A stretch of DNA of 64,000 bases from positions 155,445 through 219,444 of the forward strand of contig JACRBI010000043.1 in the NCBI GenBank assembly GCA_016234495.1, in the 5' to 3' direction. Under the pieces are notes generated by a model. That model saw only the letters and a program-made list of their open reading frames with translations. It ran no database searches and was not told the DNA's origin. A program made the position numbers and the translations under genes. The stretch's first letter is position 1. Each line of letters begins with the position of its first letter. Positions 23,997 through 32,724 of the stretch are shown piece by piece. This DNA comes from Chloroflexota bacterium (GTDB lineage Bacteria > Chloroflexota > Anaerolineae > Anaerolineales > Villigracilaceae).

Positions 23997-25199
23997 TTAT
24001 TTCCCGGCAGCCGGAGAAAGCGCGTCTCTTATTTGCTGGGCATGAGCAGAAAGATGAACATTCGGTTGAAGCAGCCCCGTCCCGAATCGATAATAACTGC
24101 CTTTGTTCGCCAGAAACTCATCAGGCAGGAAGGATACATAAGCCAGAGTCTCCTCCACGGCGCGGCGCAATTCGCTGAGCATCAGCGCAATGGACGGATT
24201 GGCCTGCACCGTTGCCCGTGCCTGCGCATCGACATTGCTGCCAAATCCATCGGTGACAGGCTCATAGCCATCCACCAGACCGGTCAGAAATAACTGGTTG
24301 AACCTTTCGCCGTGAATGAGGTGGGCGACAACTTCCAGCGCGCTCCATTCTTTTTCAACGGGATGCGCCATTGCCTGGGCGTCTGTGTATCCATCAAAAC
24401 ATTTTTCCACTTCTGCCAGCCCCGCACTGTAAAGTTCGCGGGCTTTTTTGGCAAGCTCGGCAGGGTCAAATGGAACCTCGGGCATGGGACGTTTGCTCAA
24501 TTCCATTGTGACTGTTTTCTTTTCAGCGCCGCGATAGAAGATGACCTCAACTTTATCGCCGCCTTTTTTTCCGGCGATGGCGGCTGGCAGGCTGTTGAAA
24601 TCCTTTGTAATTGGCTTCCCGCCCATGCCAACAAGGACATCATCTTTTTGCAGGCCAGCCTTTTCCGCGCCCATGCCTTCAAGCACACCGTCAAGCCGCA
24701 TTCCATCGCGGACGGGAACCCCAATAGCCAGAGCCTGTTCCTCGGTGAAATCACCGGGGAAAATTCCCAGCATGGGGCGGTTGGCGATCCGCAGGTCAAT
24801 GCCTGTTTCGAGCACTGATTTGAGATTCTCCAAACTGTCTGCCCAATTCTCGCGAAAGATTTCCTGTTTCCCGACCCATGCGGGTTCATCAGGGACAGGG
24901 TGATCCATCTGCACCAGCGTGCCGCCATCTTTTTCGGTAAAAGTAACAGTCACCTCGGTCGGAGCGGGATCGATATTCGAAAACCATCGAAATTTGACCC
25001 GAACGTTTTCATCCAGTTCAAGGTAATGCCCGCTCGAATAAAAATCCCCAATCCACCACAGATACATGCGGCCGCGCGGATGAGGCTCGACGGTAGCCAC
25101 GTCACACAGCCACTCACGCAGAGACGTGGCGTTGGTAAAAGCGCAGTAGGCAAATTTCAACGGAGCGTGGACAAGTATTTCAGCCGAACTTGTTGACAT
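23997..25199 (-). CDS. SRPBCC - PDZ - DinB three-domain fusion protein
   Basis: 400 aa without a signal peptide. Residues 1-135 are an AHSA1/SRPBCC ligand-binding domain (ILVHAPLKFAYCAFTNATSLREWL, VTVTFTEKDGGTLVQMDH, ENWADSLENLKSVLE). Residues about 165-250 form a PDZ domain (LEGMGAEKAGLQKDDVLVGM, KKGGDKVEVIFYR). Residues about 265-400 are a DinB/YfiT-like four-helix domain (WSALEVVAHLIHGERFNQ, LSAHAQQI), with His residues that could bind metal. Each domain is familiar; I do not know this combination. TATAAT at 25237-25242 and AAGGAGAATTCC before ATG 25199 give a normal promoter and SD. Function unknown; a small-molecule-responsive role is inference. Confidence 0.8.
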   Translation of the reverse strand: MSTSSAEILVHAPLKFAYCAFTNATSLREWLCDVATVEPHPRGRMYLWWIGDFYSSGHYLELDENVRVKFRWFSNIDPAPTEVTVTFTEKDGGTLVQMDHPVPDEPAWVGKQEIFRENWADSLENLKSVLETGIDLRIANRPMLGIFPGDFTEEQALAIGVPVRDGMRLDGVLEGMGAEKAGLQKDDVLVGMGGKPITKDFNSLPAAIAGKKGGDKVEVIFYRGAEKKTVTMELSKRPMPEVPFDPAELAKKARELYSAGLAEVEKCFDGYTDAQAMAHPVEKEWSALEVVAHLIHGERFNQLFLTGLVDGYEPVTDGFGSNVDAQARATVQANPSIALMLSELRRAVEETLAYVSFLPDEFLANKGSYYRFGTGLLQPNVHLSAHAQQIRDALSPAAGK

Positions 25200-25236
25200 G
25201 GAATTCTCCTTTTGATCACAATGAACACGTGCTCAA

Positions 25237-25242
25237 ATTATA
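25237..25242 (-). promoter_or_regulatory. -10 box for the SRPBCC-PDZ-DinB gene
   Basis: TATAAT on the minus strand, 37 nt before ATG 25199, followed by an SD (AAGGAG). Confidence 0.5.
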
Positions 25243-25268
25243 ATCCTCCCACACAATTCAGCCTTTTA

Positions 25269-25820
25269 CTATTTCCCCACCACCACCCACGCCGTCCCAT
25301 CCTCCGCGCGGACTTTCTTTTCACTTCCAGCAAATAATTTCATAACCTCATCCGGCGTGAGGAAATGGCTTCGCATGAGGAGTAATTTCTCGGCGAGCGC
25401 GATCAGCTTCACGCCGAAGGTGCGGATGTCTGGTTCTTCGATAACGAGCAGTCCGCCGGGCTTGAGCACGCGGAACATTTCACGGGCGCTCTCGGCGTGG
25501 TCAATCACGTGATGCAGTGCATCCACCATGATGACGCGCTCGAAGGAATTGTCAGCGAAAGGTAATGATTCAGAACCACCACAGACAGGCCGCAAGTGAG
25601 TCTGAGGCGATTGTTTTAACATCCCAAAGGAAACATCGGCAATGACGGCTTCATCCACCAGGTCACGTATCGCTGAAGAAACTCGTCCCGTGCCCCCGCC
25701 TACATCCAGCAAACTTCCCTTTACGGGAAGTTTGGCGATTTCGCTCATCACATTTGTTTTTGAATATGCAACACGCGCATACAAGGGAGCAATGGCGGCG
25801 AAGTGATCGAAGGCAGGCAT
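25269..25820 (-). CDS. Class I SAM-dependent methyltransferase
   Basis: 183 aa, Methyltransf_11 type. SAM-binding motif I is GSLLDVGGGTGRVSSAI (about residues 35-50). Acidic post-I residues lie in AVIADVS, and ERVIMVDALHHV is motif II, followed by LKPGGLLVIEEP (motif III). The substrate is not evident; the sequence resembles ubiquinone/menaquinone-type (UbiE-like) small-molecule methyltransferases. Its ATG overlaps the comEA stop by 1 nt, so the two are translated from one mRNA. Confidence 0.88.
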   Translation of the reverse strand: MPAFDHFAAIAPLYARVAYSKTNVMSEIAKLPVKGSLLDVGGGTGRVSSAIRDLVDEAVIADVSFGMLKQSPQTHLRPVCGGSESLPFADNSFERVIMVDALHHVIDHAESAREMFRVLKPGGLLVIEEPDIRTFGVKLIALAEKLLLMRSHFLTPDEVMKLFAGSEKKVRAEDGTAWVVVGK

Positions 25821-26401
25821 TAGTTGATTGCGATCAAATTTTTGATGTCTTCAAATGTGGAAATGCCAATCCCCGAGACATTCATGATCGATTCCAGTGT
25901 AACGAACGGCCCGTTCTCTGTCCGATAATCAATTATTTTTTGAGCGGTTGTTGGGCCAATGCCGGGCAGGGTATCAAGTTCCTCGACCGTGGCTGTATTA
26001 ATATTGACAAGCTCAACATTCGGGTCATTGGTCGGAGTCGGAGTTACGGATGAAGGCAGTTCGAGTCCGCTGGTGATTACTGGCTGGCTGCCGGCCTGAT
26101 ATGGAATACTCAACTGCTGGCCGTCTTCGAGCAGCGCGGCAAGATTCAGCGCGTCGGCATTGGCTTCCGCGAGCAGGCCGCCTGCCGCATCGATCGCATC
26201 CTGCAAACGCGCGCCTGAAGGAAATTCATACAGGCCGGGTCTTGCCACGGCGCCGATCACATGCACGGCAATCGGCGCTTCGGTGGGCGCCGCCTGCAAT
26301 ACGATCGGGTTTCCCGCCGGCGCGCGCGAAACAAAAACGAGCGCGCCAGCGAGTACAAATCCAGCCATTACACCGAGTAAAACATAAAGTGCGTTTTTCA
26401 T
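25820..26401 (-). CDS. comEA: ComEA-like DNA-binding protein (SLBB plus helix-hairpin-helix)
   Basis: 193 aa. One N-terminal membrane helix (residues 4-25), then an SLBB-type domain (IAVHVIGAVARPGLYEFPSG, INAAGG-like DAIDAAGGL). A Pro/Thr linker follows, and then the ComEA helix-hairpin-helix: VNINTATVEELDTLPGIGPTTAQKIIDYR. ComEA binds incoming double-stranded DNA at the cell surface during natural transformation. No comEC follows here. TAAAAT lies 7 nt before the ATG (26409-26414), another probable leaderless start. Confidence 0.93.
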   Translation of the reverse strand: MKNALYVLLGVMAGFVLAGALVFVSRAPAGNPIVLQAAPTEAPIAVHVIGAVARPGLYEFPSGARLQDAIDAAGGLLAEANADALNLAALLEDGQQLSIPYQAGSQPVITSGLELPSSVTPTPTNDPNVELVNINTATVEELDTLPGIGPTTAQKIIDYRTENGPFVTLESIMNVSGIGISTFEDIKNLIAIN

Positions 26402-26408
26402 GAGCGTG

Positions 26409-26414
26409 ATTTTA
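26409..26414 (-). promoter_or_regulatory. -10-like box for comEA (leaderless-type)
   Basis: TAAAAT on the minus strand, 7 nt before ATG 26401; no SD. Confidence 0.35.
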
Positions 26415-26855
26415 CTCCATTTTCATAACGCGCAACTCTTCCCCGCTGCGCCGCACAACATCTGCAATACGGAAGATATTTGAAATGCGCTGAAAGTAGC
26501 GCGGCATAACTTCATACGGGATCGGTTTGAATCCAAACTTCACATACAGGCTTTCCATTTTTGATACGCACATCAAATACACCGGGCGCGGCGTTGTTGA
26601 AAGCAATTGTTCCATCACAGCCCGCGCAATGCCCCGGCCTTGATCTTCAGGAAGCACGGCAATCGAAGCCAGTTCGCGGATGTCTGCTCCGTGCGGCTTG
26701 ATCTGCCCGCAGCCGATCACCTGCCCACTGGCATTTACCGCGACGATGAAACGCTTCCAATCCAAACCCATGGGGTTGATCCCGACTAAATTAATTAAAG
26801 CCTTAATTTGAGCGGATTCTGATTCCAGTGCAGGGCGAAGGGTGTAGTTAGTCAT
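26412..26855 (-). CDS. GNAT family N-acetyltransferase
   Basis: 147 aa. Acetyl-CoA binding motif A is visible as ASIAVLPEDQGRGIARAVMEQLL (QxxGxG/A), with the preceding beta strand VIGCGQIKPHG and motif B LMCVSKMESLYVKFGFKPI. The substrate cannot be told; the beta strands and length fit small amino-acid or amine acetyltransferases. It lies in line with comEA and the methyltransferase on the minus strand, 10 nt upstream of comEA. Confidence 0.88.
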   Translation of the reverse strand: MTNYTLRPALESESAQIKALINLVGINPMGLDWKRFIVAVNASGQVIGCGQIKPHGADIRELASIAVLPEDQGRGIARAVMEQLLSTTPRPVYLMCVSKMESLYVKFGFKPIPYEVMPRYFQRISNIFRIADVVRRSGEELRVMKME

Positions 26856-26882
26856 GTTGTCATTCAGTCATTATTTAATTGC

Positions 26883-26940
26883 AGGGGCGACCCGCCCAGC
26901 ACGAAATAGATACCCAATTAACCATGAAAGGTCGCCCTTA
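26883..26940. repeat. Imperfect inverted repeat, GGGGCGACC type
   Basis: AGGGGCGACC near 26883 and the nearly complementary GGTCGCCCTTA near 26930 enclose about 37 nt. Related to the better conserved copies at 38543 and 55501. Confidence 0.55.
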
Positions 26941-26965
26941 CCGAATAAGACAAGCGTGTAATTTA

Positions 26966-27580
26966 TCATATTGTTCCAGCGGCCACAATAATAATGAATG
27001 TGGCGATAAACCAATGAATCAAAAAAGGGTAGACGAAAGACTTCGTGCGCCATGCCACCCAGCCGAAGGCAAATCCGCCGAAAATGGTGGACAGTGTTTC
27101 GATCTCGGGCTTGCCGATGTGCGCAATCGCAAATGGGACGGCTTGCAGCCATAAAGCGTCATGCCCGAATTTTCTTGCGTAGGTAAACAGTATCCATCCG
27201 CGAAAGATGAATTCCCAGCCGATCAGGTCAAGAAAGGTCGTCCACGGCAGGCCGTTCAAAAACGGTTCGTAATATTTCTTCATTGAAGCGTCGCCGCTGC
27301 CGAGATAATAAATAATGGGAGCCATGAAAAGGATGCCGATCGCGGTGTAGGTTAATCCGAGTTTCCAATCTCCAATAGAAAAACCGCACTCTTTTGGGTT
27401 TTCACGAAACAAAAACAGGGTGATCAAAAGCGGAATGAAAAGGTAAAGGATCACGCGATCCCAATATTTATGCGCCGTGAACAAATGATAATGATCCACC
27501 ATCAACAGCAAGGTGCTGAGGATGGTGACGGTGGCGATCTTCCAATCAAAATTCAGTTTTTCACCGAGTAAGTATTTCAT
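26966..27580 (-). CDS. CPBP family intramembrane metalloprotease
   Basis: 204 aa, about six membrane helices. The ABI/CPBP motif 1 reads WEFIFRGW (second Glu and Arg kept, first Glu replaced by Trp, a variant I have the impression also occurs elsewhere in the family). Motif 2 is FAIAHIGKPEIET and motif 3 FLIHWF. Related proteins are Rce1-like proteases or serve in bacteriocin self-immunity. SD AAGGAT precedes ATG 27580. No peptide precursor gene is seen near it. Confidence 0.82.
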   Translation of the reverse strand: MKYLLGEKLNFDWKIATVTILSTLLLMVDHYHLFTAHKYWDRVILYLFIPLLITLFLFRENPKECGFSIGDWKLGLTYTAIGILFMAPIIYYLGSGDASMKKYYEPFLNGLPWTTFLDLIGWEFIFRGWILFTYARKFGHDALWLQAVPFAIAHIGKPEIETLSTIFGGFAFGWVAWRTKSFVYPFLIHWFIATFIIIVAAGTI

Positions 27581-27660
27581 CGATATCCTTAAACGTAGGG
27601 CAGGTTTTCAACCCGCCAAGACCCGAATCTCAAAAACTGTCGGGCTACAAGCCTGGCTTA

Positions 27661-29193
27661 CTAATATGGAAAATGGGAATTATTTCCATTTGGGCCAAGC
27701 AATTGGGCTATTTTATCCGCATCGCGGGATAGTTCAAATCCCCAATTCAAAAAAAGGAGCAGGGCAGCACACACTGCCAGCGAGACAATCAGTTTTCCTG
27801 TCAACGAGCCATTCCAACGGTTGGATAGTTCCTGAATGCGTCCCATCCAAAACTGGACGGCTAAAATGGCAAAGTAGGGAATCAACGCCAGATGAAATCT
27901 GTCTTCGGCGAGGATGAATATGTGCGGGAGGAGATATGCGAAAAGCATTAAGGCAAGGAGGATGGTCTGAGGGTTCCATTGTAGGTACGATAAACCAAAC
28001 ATCGCAGAAGTTGAAATAATCACAAAAGGCAAAAGCAATATTGCGGCGATAAAAAGCAGGAGCGGCTTCGCAAGATAGCCGATCAAATTATTCGAGTAGA
28101 AATACATCAGGACGCGTTTTTCAAGGCCGAAGAAAAAACCCAGGCGGTTGATCGCAAGCGGAAGTATCCTCTCAGGCTGGGCTTTGATGAAGCCAATCGC
28201 TTTTTGTACGCCAATCTCATCACGCTCAGCATCATCCATGATCGTGAGCAGGTCAAGCGATGGGCCGAAGATAAATGACCCGTTCCCTTGTGGATAATAG
28301 CCAAGATACAGGTTGTATCCGATCGAGGTCTCGATGCCAGTCAACTTATGATGCAAAAGCGAATTACGAACGACCCAGGGGGCGAGAACCAAAACGAATG
28401 CGGCCACAATCCATATATCATTGCGAGAGGCGGTTTTCCCCAAGGCAACTTCTTTCTGAATTAGTGATTGCCCCGCCGCCTGGCGGCTCCTCGCAATGAC
28501 AAACACAATGGCAAGCCCTGCAAATGGAAGGATCACAGAACGGGTCAACACAGTCAGAGCGAGGAAGACCCCTGAAAGAATAAAATTGAGTTTGGCTGGT
28601 CGTTCGATGGATTTTAGCAGGAAGAGGAAAGATAAAAGAAGAAGTACGAAAAATGGATTTTCGGTGCCAAGCCCCAATGGGTAAACGAGAAGCATGGGGT
28701 AGCAAGCAACAAGCCATGCGGAAACTTTCGCGATATGTTCAATTTTCCTTCTCCTTTCGTCATTCGTTTCCTGAGGAAAGAGGAAGGAGGAAAGATGTTT
28801 TGAAACAAGGTATGTCAGCGGCGCAAGCGGCGCGCCCAGCAGGATAACCTGCGCCAAACGCGCGGCAAGGAATCGTGAAAAACCGGTCCCGCTGAAAAAA
28901 TAGACGATGGCAAGGAAAGCCGGGTAAAGCGGCGCGCGGAAGGATGTGTACAGTCCATATTGCGGATCGTAGCCATTTGCTGTGGCAAGATCGAAATCCA
29001 CATAAGGCTCAAGCTGTTTCAAATCCTCCTGCGCGTACCAGCGAAAGCCATTGCCTGCGGCAAGGCTGCGCGCCAGCATGTCATATTGGAACATGTCATC
29101 GAGGCCAATTCCAAGCGAGCGCGTCAACAAAACGGGAATCAACCTGAACACGAGCGCGATGATATAAATACGAACAGGAAATGAAAAATTCAT
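27661..29193 (-). CDS. GT39-like polytopic membrane glycosyltransferase
   Basis: 510 aa with about 11 membrane helices. The first extracytoplasmic loop has the acidic segment GIGLDDMFQYDMLARSLAAGNGF, typical of GT39/ArnT/PMT-type enzymes that use polyprenyl-phosphate sugars. Further blocks include YTSFRAPLYPAFLA and GLGTENPFFVLLLL. ATG 29193 overlaps the SET gene stop (ATGA), so the two are coupled. The acceptor (lipid or protein) is unknown. Confidence 0.8.
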   Translation of the reverse strand: MNFSFPVRIYIIALVFRLIPVLLTRSLGIGLDDMFQYDMLARSLAAGNGFRWYAQEDLKQLEPYVDFDLATANGYDPQYGLYTSFRAPLYPAFLAIVYFFSGTGFSRFLAARLAQVILLGAPLAPLTYLVSKHLSSFLFPQETNDERRRKIEHIAKVSAWLVACYPMLLVYPLGLGTENPFFVLLLLSFLFLLKSIERPAKLNFILSGVFLALTVLTRSVILPFAGLAIVFVIARSRQAAGQSLIQKEVALGKTASRNDIWIVAAFVLVLAPWVVRNSLLHHKLTGIETSIGYNLYLGYYPQGNGSFIFGPSLDLLTIMDDAERDEIGVQKAIGFIKAQPERILPLAINRLGFFFGLEKRVLMYFYSNNLIGYLAKPLLLFIAAILLLPFVIISTSAMFGLSYLQWNPQTILLALMLFAYLLPHIFILAEDRFHLALIPYFAILAVQFWMGRIQELSNRWNGSLTGKLIVSLAVCAALLLFLNWGFELSRDADKIAQLLGPNGNNSHFPY

Positions 29194-29711
29194 CCAGATT
29201 GCGTTCCGCGTAAAATAATGATGCGGCGGGTCAGATATGGCGAAAAGTAGCCCTGATATTTCACCCAAAGTTCGGGGAGCATCCAGTCGTTGCCTGTGAT
29301 TTTTTTTCGGCAAATGGGTGAACCGCAATAGCAATCAAATTCATCATAAGGTCCGCCGTCTGACATGGCGTAATCGAACATCAACTCCTCGCCTGCTTGA
29401 ATATCACGCAAGGCAGCCAAACCGATCTGGCCGAAAAATCCCAGGTTGGGATCGCAGGAATGATTGAAGCAGTCGTTCGGTTCCTTTTCTTCGGCGGTTA
29501 GCAGGTACAAATCCTCGTCGACTTGAACTACGCGTTGAGTGAAACGCGGCATGGACGGGTCGAGATCATCTTTACGGATAATCTTCCCACCCCAAAGCGA
29601 GATGAGTTCGCCTTTGGAAATATCTGCCGTTGCAAATACTCCGCAGCCGCCTTCGGGATGGTTGTGCGCTTCGCATTTTGGATTGAGATAGGAGAAAGAG
29701 GAATTATTCAT
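29190..29711 (-). CDS. SET domain protein
   Basis: 173 aa. SET-domain features in order: GGCGVFATADISKGELIS (SAM-binding GxG), NDCFNHSCDPNLGF (NHS, catalytic core), AGEELMFDYAMSD (FDY), and a post-SET-like CYCGSPICRKKI with two Cys pairs. In eukaryotes and chlamydiae SET enzymes methylate Lys in proteins; bacterial copies are scattered, have few known substrates and suggest transfer. ATG 29711 was chosen because the core starts there and TATAAT (29718-29723) lies 6 nt upstream, giving a leaderless mRNA. Confidence 0.88.
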   Translation of the reverse strand: MNNSSFSYLNPKCEAHNHPEGGCGVFATADISKGELISLWGGKIIRKDDLDPSMPRFTQRVVQVDEDLYLLTAEEKEPNDCFNHSCDPNLGFFGQIGLAALRDIQAGEELMFDYAMSDGGPYDEFDCYCGSPICRKKITGNDWMLPELWVKYQGYFSPYLTRRIIILRGTQSG

Positions 29712-29717
29712 GGCGGA

Positions 29718-29744
29718 ATTATACAAGAGAAACCTAATGTGCAA
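29718..29744 (-). promoter_or_regulatory. Promoter of the SET gene (leaderless-type)
   Basis: TATAAT (29718-29723) is 6 nt before ATG 29711. TTGCAC, the same -35 as in the metG leader promoter, lies 15 nt further upstream (29739-29744); the spacing is shorter than ideal. Confidence 0.5.
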
Positions 29745-29760
29745 CTTTTAAAGTCCCCTT

Positions 29761-29878
29761 TATTGGACGCAGAAAACGCGGATAAATTCTTTTTGATCAG
29801 CGTAAATCAGCGTTCACACATGCCCTGGCGGGCGGTGCCAGGGTCAGCGTCCCGATTTTAAAACTGTAAGGCAATCAG
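29761..29878. repeat. Composite intergenic repeat
   Basis: First part: units of GACGCAGAAAACGCGGAT with inverted AGCGTAAATCAGCGTT. Then GCCCTGGCGGG/TGCCAGGGT. Then CAGCGTCCCGATTTTAAAA followed by TGTAAGGCAATCAGAG. The last part recurs inverted, and again in direct orientation, at 49718-49862. Confidence 0.65.
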
Positions 29879-29895
29879 AGGCGAACTCTAAATAT

Positions 29896-30714
29896 TTACT
29901 TTGATCCGCCCTCGGACTCAGACGATTCGGCGGAGATTTTCTGCGCGAAAAAGATCGGCAAAAAGGTGATGAGGATCACGATGGTCGCAACCACATTTGT
30001 CACCGGGCGGTCACGCGGGCGGACGAGCTGGCTGAAGATCCAGATCGGCAGGGTGGATTGCTGACCCGCAGTAAATGTCGTGACGATGACCTCGTCAAAC
30101 GAAAGCGCGAAAGCCAGCATCCCACCCGCGAGCAGGGCTGTTCCGATATTTGGCAGAACAACATGGCGGAAAGTTTGAAATGAATTTGCGCCAAGGTCCA
30201 TCGAGGCTTCGATTTGCGAACCGGACATGCGCCGAAAACGCGCCAACACATTGTTGTAAACAACAACCACACAAAAGGTGGCGTGACCGATCACGATCGT
30301 CCAAAATGTGAAGGGGATGGAAAGTGAGCCGATCGCAGAACGCAACGCGATACCGGTTACGATACCCGGCAGAGCAATGGGCAGGACAAGCAGAAATGAA
30401 ACCGCATCACGCCCAAAAAAATCGCTCCGATAGACAGCAGCAGCGGCCAGCGTGCCGAGAATCAACGCGGCGATGGTCGAGAGGGTGGCAACTTTCAATG
30501 AAAGCGTGAGCGCATCCCAAAGGTCGGTGCGCTTCAAGGCTTCGCCGAACCATTTTGTGGTAAAGCCCGGCAGCGGGAAGGTATAGGTCGCTTCATCAGT
30601 GGTGAATGAATACAGGAAGATGATCATCAGCGGGACATGCAAGAAGAGCAGGGTCCCGATCGCCCCCAGCGTTAAACCGAACGAAGCTTTATCGCCTTGA
30701 GATTTAGAGGGCAT
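29896..30714 (-). CDS. potC: ABC transporter permease, PotC-like
   Basis: 272 aa, six membrane helices. The EAA-type cytoplasmic loop that contacts the ATPase reads [22 protein letters not shown]. Pairs with the PotB-like permease to form the membrane channel of a spermidine/putrescine-type importer. ATG 30714 has GGGAG 7 nt upstream and overlaps the potB-like gene by 11 nt. Last gene of the operon; the C-terminus is acidic (SESEGGSK). Confidence 0.88.
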   Translation of the reverse strand: MPSKSQGDKASFGLTLGAIGTLLFLHVPLMIIFLYSFTTDEATYTFPLPGFTTKWFGEALKRTDLWDALTLSLKVATLSTIAALILGTLAAAAVYRSDFFGRDAVSFLLVLPIALPGIVTGIALRSAIGSLSIPFTFWTIVIGHATFCVVVVYNNVLARFRRMSGSQIEASMDLGANSFQTFRHVVLPNIGTALLAGGMLAFALSFDEVIVTTFTAGQQSTLPIWIFSQLVRPRDRPVTNVVATIVILITFLPIFFAQKISAESSESEGGSK

Positions 30715-31606
30715 CGAAGGCTCCCAGTTTACGCGCAATCAATAAATAGACGATCATGATGACGACCGGTCCCATCGTGAATGCCGCAGCGAGCGGAATG
30801 TTGCCCGCGGTTCCCTGATAGGAATAAACCGCCTGCCCGATGAAAAACCGCGAAGTCCCCAATGATTGCGGGACAATGAAATCTCCCATCGTTAATGAAA
30901 AAGTAAAGATCGAGCCTGCCACCACGCCGGGAAAAGCCAGCGGAAGGATGACATTGCGAAAAGTCTGGGAAGGCGTCGCGCCAAGGTCGCTGGAAGCCTC
31001 AAGCAACGACTTGGGGACGCGCTCCAACGCGGTCTGAATGGGGACAATCATATAAGGGAGCCAGATATAACAAAAGGCAATAAACATTCCCAGTGGCGAC
31101 AAAGACAGCGACGACCCGCCAACGCCCGGGATGGACAATATCCAATCCAGCGCAAAGTTCATGTGAAAAAGGTCAACGAACCACGAAACGATCCCCTCCT
31201 TGGAGAGGATCAATTTCCAGGCATACACGCGGACAAGATAACTCGACCACAACGGAAGCGTGACCGCAATGTAAAGATAAGTCCGCAAGCGCGGTGAGGC
31301 AAACTTGGCAATGTAATAAGCGAGCGGGAAGGCGACGATCGCATCCATGACCGTGACAGCCAGCGCCATGCCGGCAGTGCGGCGGAAGATTCCAAGGTTG
31401 GTTGGCTTCAGTAATTGCGCGTACGTGCCGAGAGTAAATTCCTTTACGACCAGCCCGGTAAATTCCTCAAGATAATAAAAACTATTGACCAGCAGGGACA
31501 CCAACGACCCAAGATACACGACCAGCATGTAGATCATGGGCAACGACAACAATAAGAGCGTGACAAGTTTTGGTCTTTGAAAAAAATAGCCGGAGAGACG
31601 ATTCAC
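30704..31606 (-). CDS. potB: ABC transporter permease, PotB-like
   Basis: 300 aa, six membrane helices. EAA loop: [26 protein letters not shown]-terminal [27 protein letters not shown] is a typical PotB-type first helix. It starts 1 nt after the ATPase gene stop and overlaps potC by 11 nt, as usual for subunits needed in equal amounts. Confidence 0.88.
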   Translation of the reverse strand: MNRLSGYFFQRPKLVTLLLLSLPMIYMLVVYLGSLVSLLVNSFYYLEEFTGLVVKEFTLGTYAQLLKPTNLGIFRRTAGMALAVTVMDAIVAFPLAYYIAKFASPRLRTYLYIAVTLPLWSSYLVRVYAWKLILSKEGIVSWFVDLFHMNFALDWILSIPGVGGSSLSLSPLGMFIAFCYIWLPYMIVPIQTALERVPKSLLEASSDLGATPSQTFRNVILPLAFPGVVAGSIFTFSLTMGDFIVPQSLGTSRFFIGQAVYSYQGTAGNIPLAAAFTMGPVVIMIVYLLIARKLGAFDAL

Positions 31607-31607
31607 T

Positions 31608-32636
31608 TTAACCTCCCACGCGGCTGATATGTTCTTTATCCCACGAAAGGCAGACTTTCTGATCGCGGGTTTTTAACACATCCATGGAGGTGGTTTTGAG
31701 ATTCTGCTCGATCACAACCAGCTCTCCGCCGTCATCCAGATTGACAAGATAGCGGGTGTAAAGCCCAAGGTAAATCACGTCACGGACTGTGCCAGTGGCT
31801 GAATACATTTTTTCCGATGGCGCATCCGACAGCGAGCCAAGATAAATCTTTTCAGGGCGAATTGAAAAAGTTTTTTCCGAGCCGGTGATGCGTTTCGCGA
31901 CATCGCCGCTGATCAGGTTGGACGTTCCCACGAACCCTGCGACGAAGGGCGTGGCTGGTTTTTCGTAGACTTCCGAGGGGGTGCCGACCTGCTCGATCCT
32001 GCCCTGGTTGAAAACCGCGATGCGGTCGCTCATGGTCAGGGCTTCCTCCTGGTCGTGAGTGACAAAAATAAAGGTGATGCCGATCCGCTTTTGAATGGAC
32101 TTTAATTCAACCTGCATTTGCTGGCGCAATTTCAAATCGAGAGCGCCGAGCGGCTCATCGAGCAGTAAAACTTTGGGATGATTGATCAAGGCTCGGGCAA
32201 GTGCGACCCGCTGTCTTTGTCCACCCGAGAGTTGGGATGGCTTTCGAGCGGCGAATCCTGCCAATTGAACAAGGTCAAGCATCTCGTCCACGCGCTTCTT
32301 TCGTTCATCCTTCGGAACGCGCTTGATCATCAAGCCATAGGCGATATTGTCGCCGACTGTCATGTGCGGGAAGAGCGCATAATCCTGAAAGACCGTGTTC
32401 ACATCCCGCTCAAACGGCGGCAAGTTGGAAACTTCCTGCCCGAATAAAAATATCCGGCCACTGGTGGGGCGGTCAAAGCCGGCGATCATGCGCAGACAGG
32501 TCGTCTTGCCCGAGCCGGATGGCCCGAGCATGGAAAAAAACTCGCCGTCCTGAATTTCCAGGTCAACGGCGTCCACGGCGATCACGTCACCAAAATGTCG
32601 GCTGACTTTTTCAAATCGGATGGCGGGTTTGGTCAT
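31608..32636 (-). CDS. potA: ABC transporter ATPase, PotA-like
   Basis: 342 aa. Walker A GPSGSGKTT, Q-loop VFQDYALFPHMTV, signature LSGGQRQRVALARAL, Walker B LLLDEPLGALD, H-loop FVTHDQEEAL. A C-terminal TOBE_2 regulatory domain follows (ISGDVAKRI, FSIRPEKIYLG). This fits the spermidine/putrescine importer ATPase; iron or thiamine importers are related alternatives. ATG 32636 is chosen from the start of the conserved KPAIRFEKVS block. Confidence 0.93.
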   Translation of the reverse strand: MTKPAIRFEKVSRHFGDVIAVDAVDLEIQDGEFFSMLGPSGSGKTTCLRMIAGFDRPTSGRIFLFGQEVSNLPPFERDVNTVFQDYALFPHMTVGDNIAYGLMIKRVPKDERKKRVDEMLDLVQLAGFAARKPSQLSGGQRQRVALARALINHPKVLLLDEPLGALDLKLRQQMQVELKSIQKRIGITFIFVTHDQEEALTMSDRIAVFNQGRIEQVGTPSEVYEKPATPFVAGFVGTSNLISGDVAKRITGSEKTFSIRPEKIYLGSLSDAPSEKMYSATGTVRDVIYLGLYTRYLVNLDDGGELVVIEQNLKTTSMDVLKTRDQKVCLSWDKEHISRVGG

Positions 32637-32660
32637 GCGAATTCTCTCTTCCACTTGTTG

Positions 32661-32703
32661 AATTGTTCGGGCAGGATTTCAGCATTGCCCTGCCCGAACA
32701 ATT
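32661..32703. repeat. Perfect 15-bp inverted repeat between potD and potA
   Basis: AATTGTTCGGGCAGG (32661-32675) and its exact complement (32689-32703), 13-nt loop. There is no T run, so it is not a plain terminator. It sits just where a transcript would need to be stabilised or thinned out to make more binding protein than membrane subunits. Confidence 0.8.
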
Positions 32704-32724
32704 ACGGAACAACTAATTTACGAA

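Noticed and set aside
26966..27580. CPBP protein as a bacteriocin immunity gene
   Set aside because: No peptide precursor, exporter or leader-peptidase gene is adjacent; kept as a CPBP family protein only.
27715..27740. GTTCAAATCCC resembling a tRNA T-arm
   Set aside because: No acceptor or anticodon stems around it; it lies in the C-terminal codons of the GT39-like gene.
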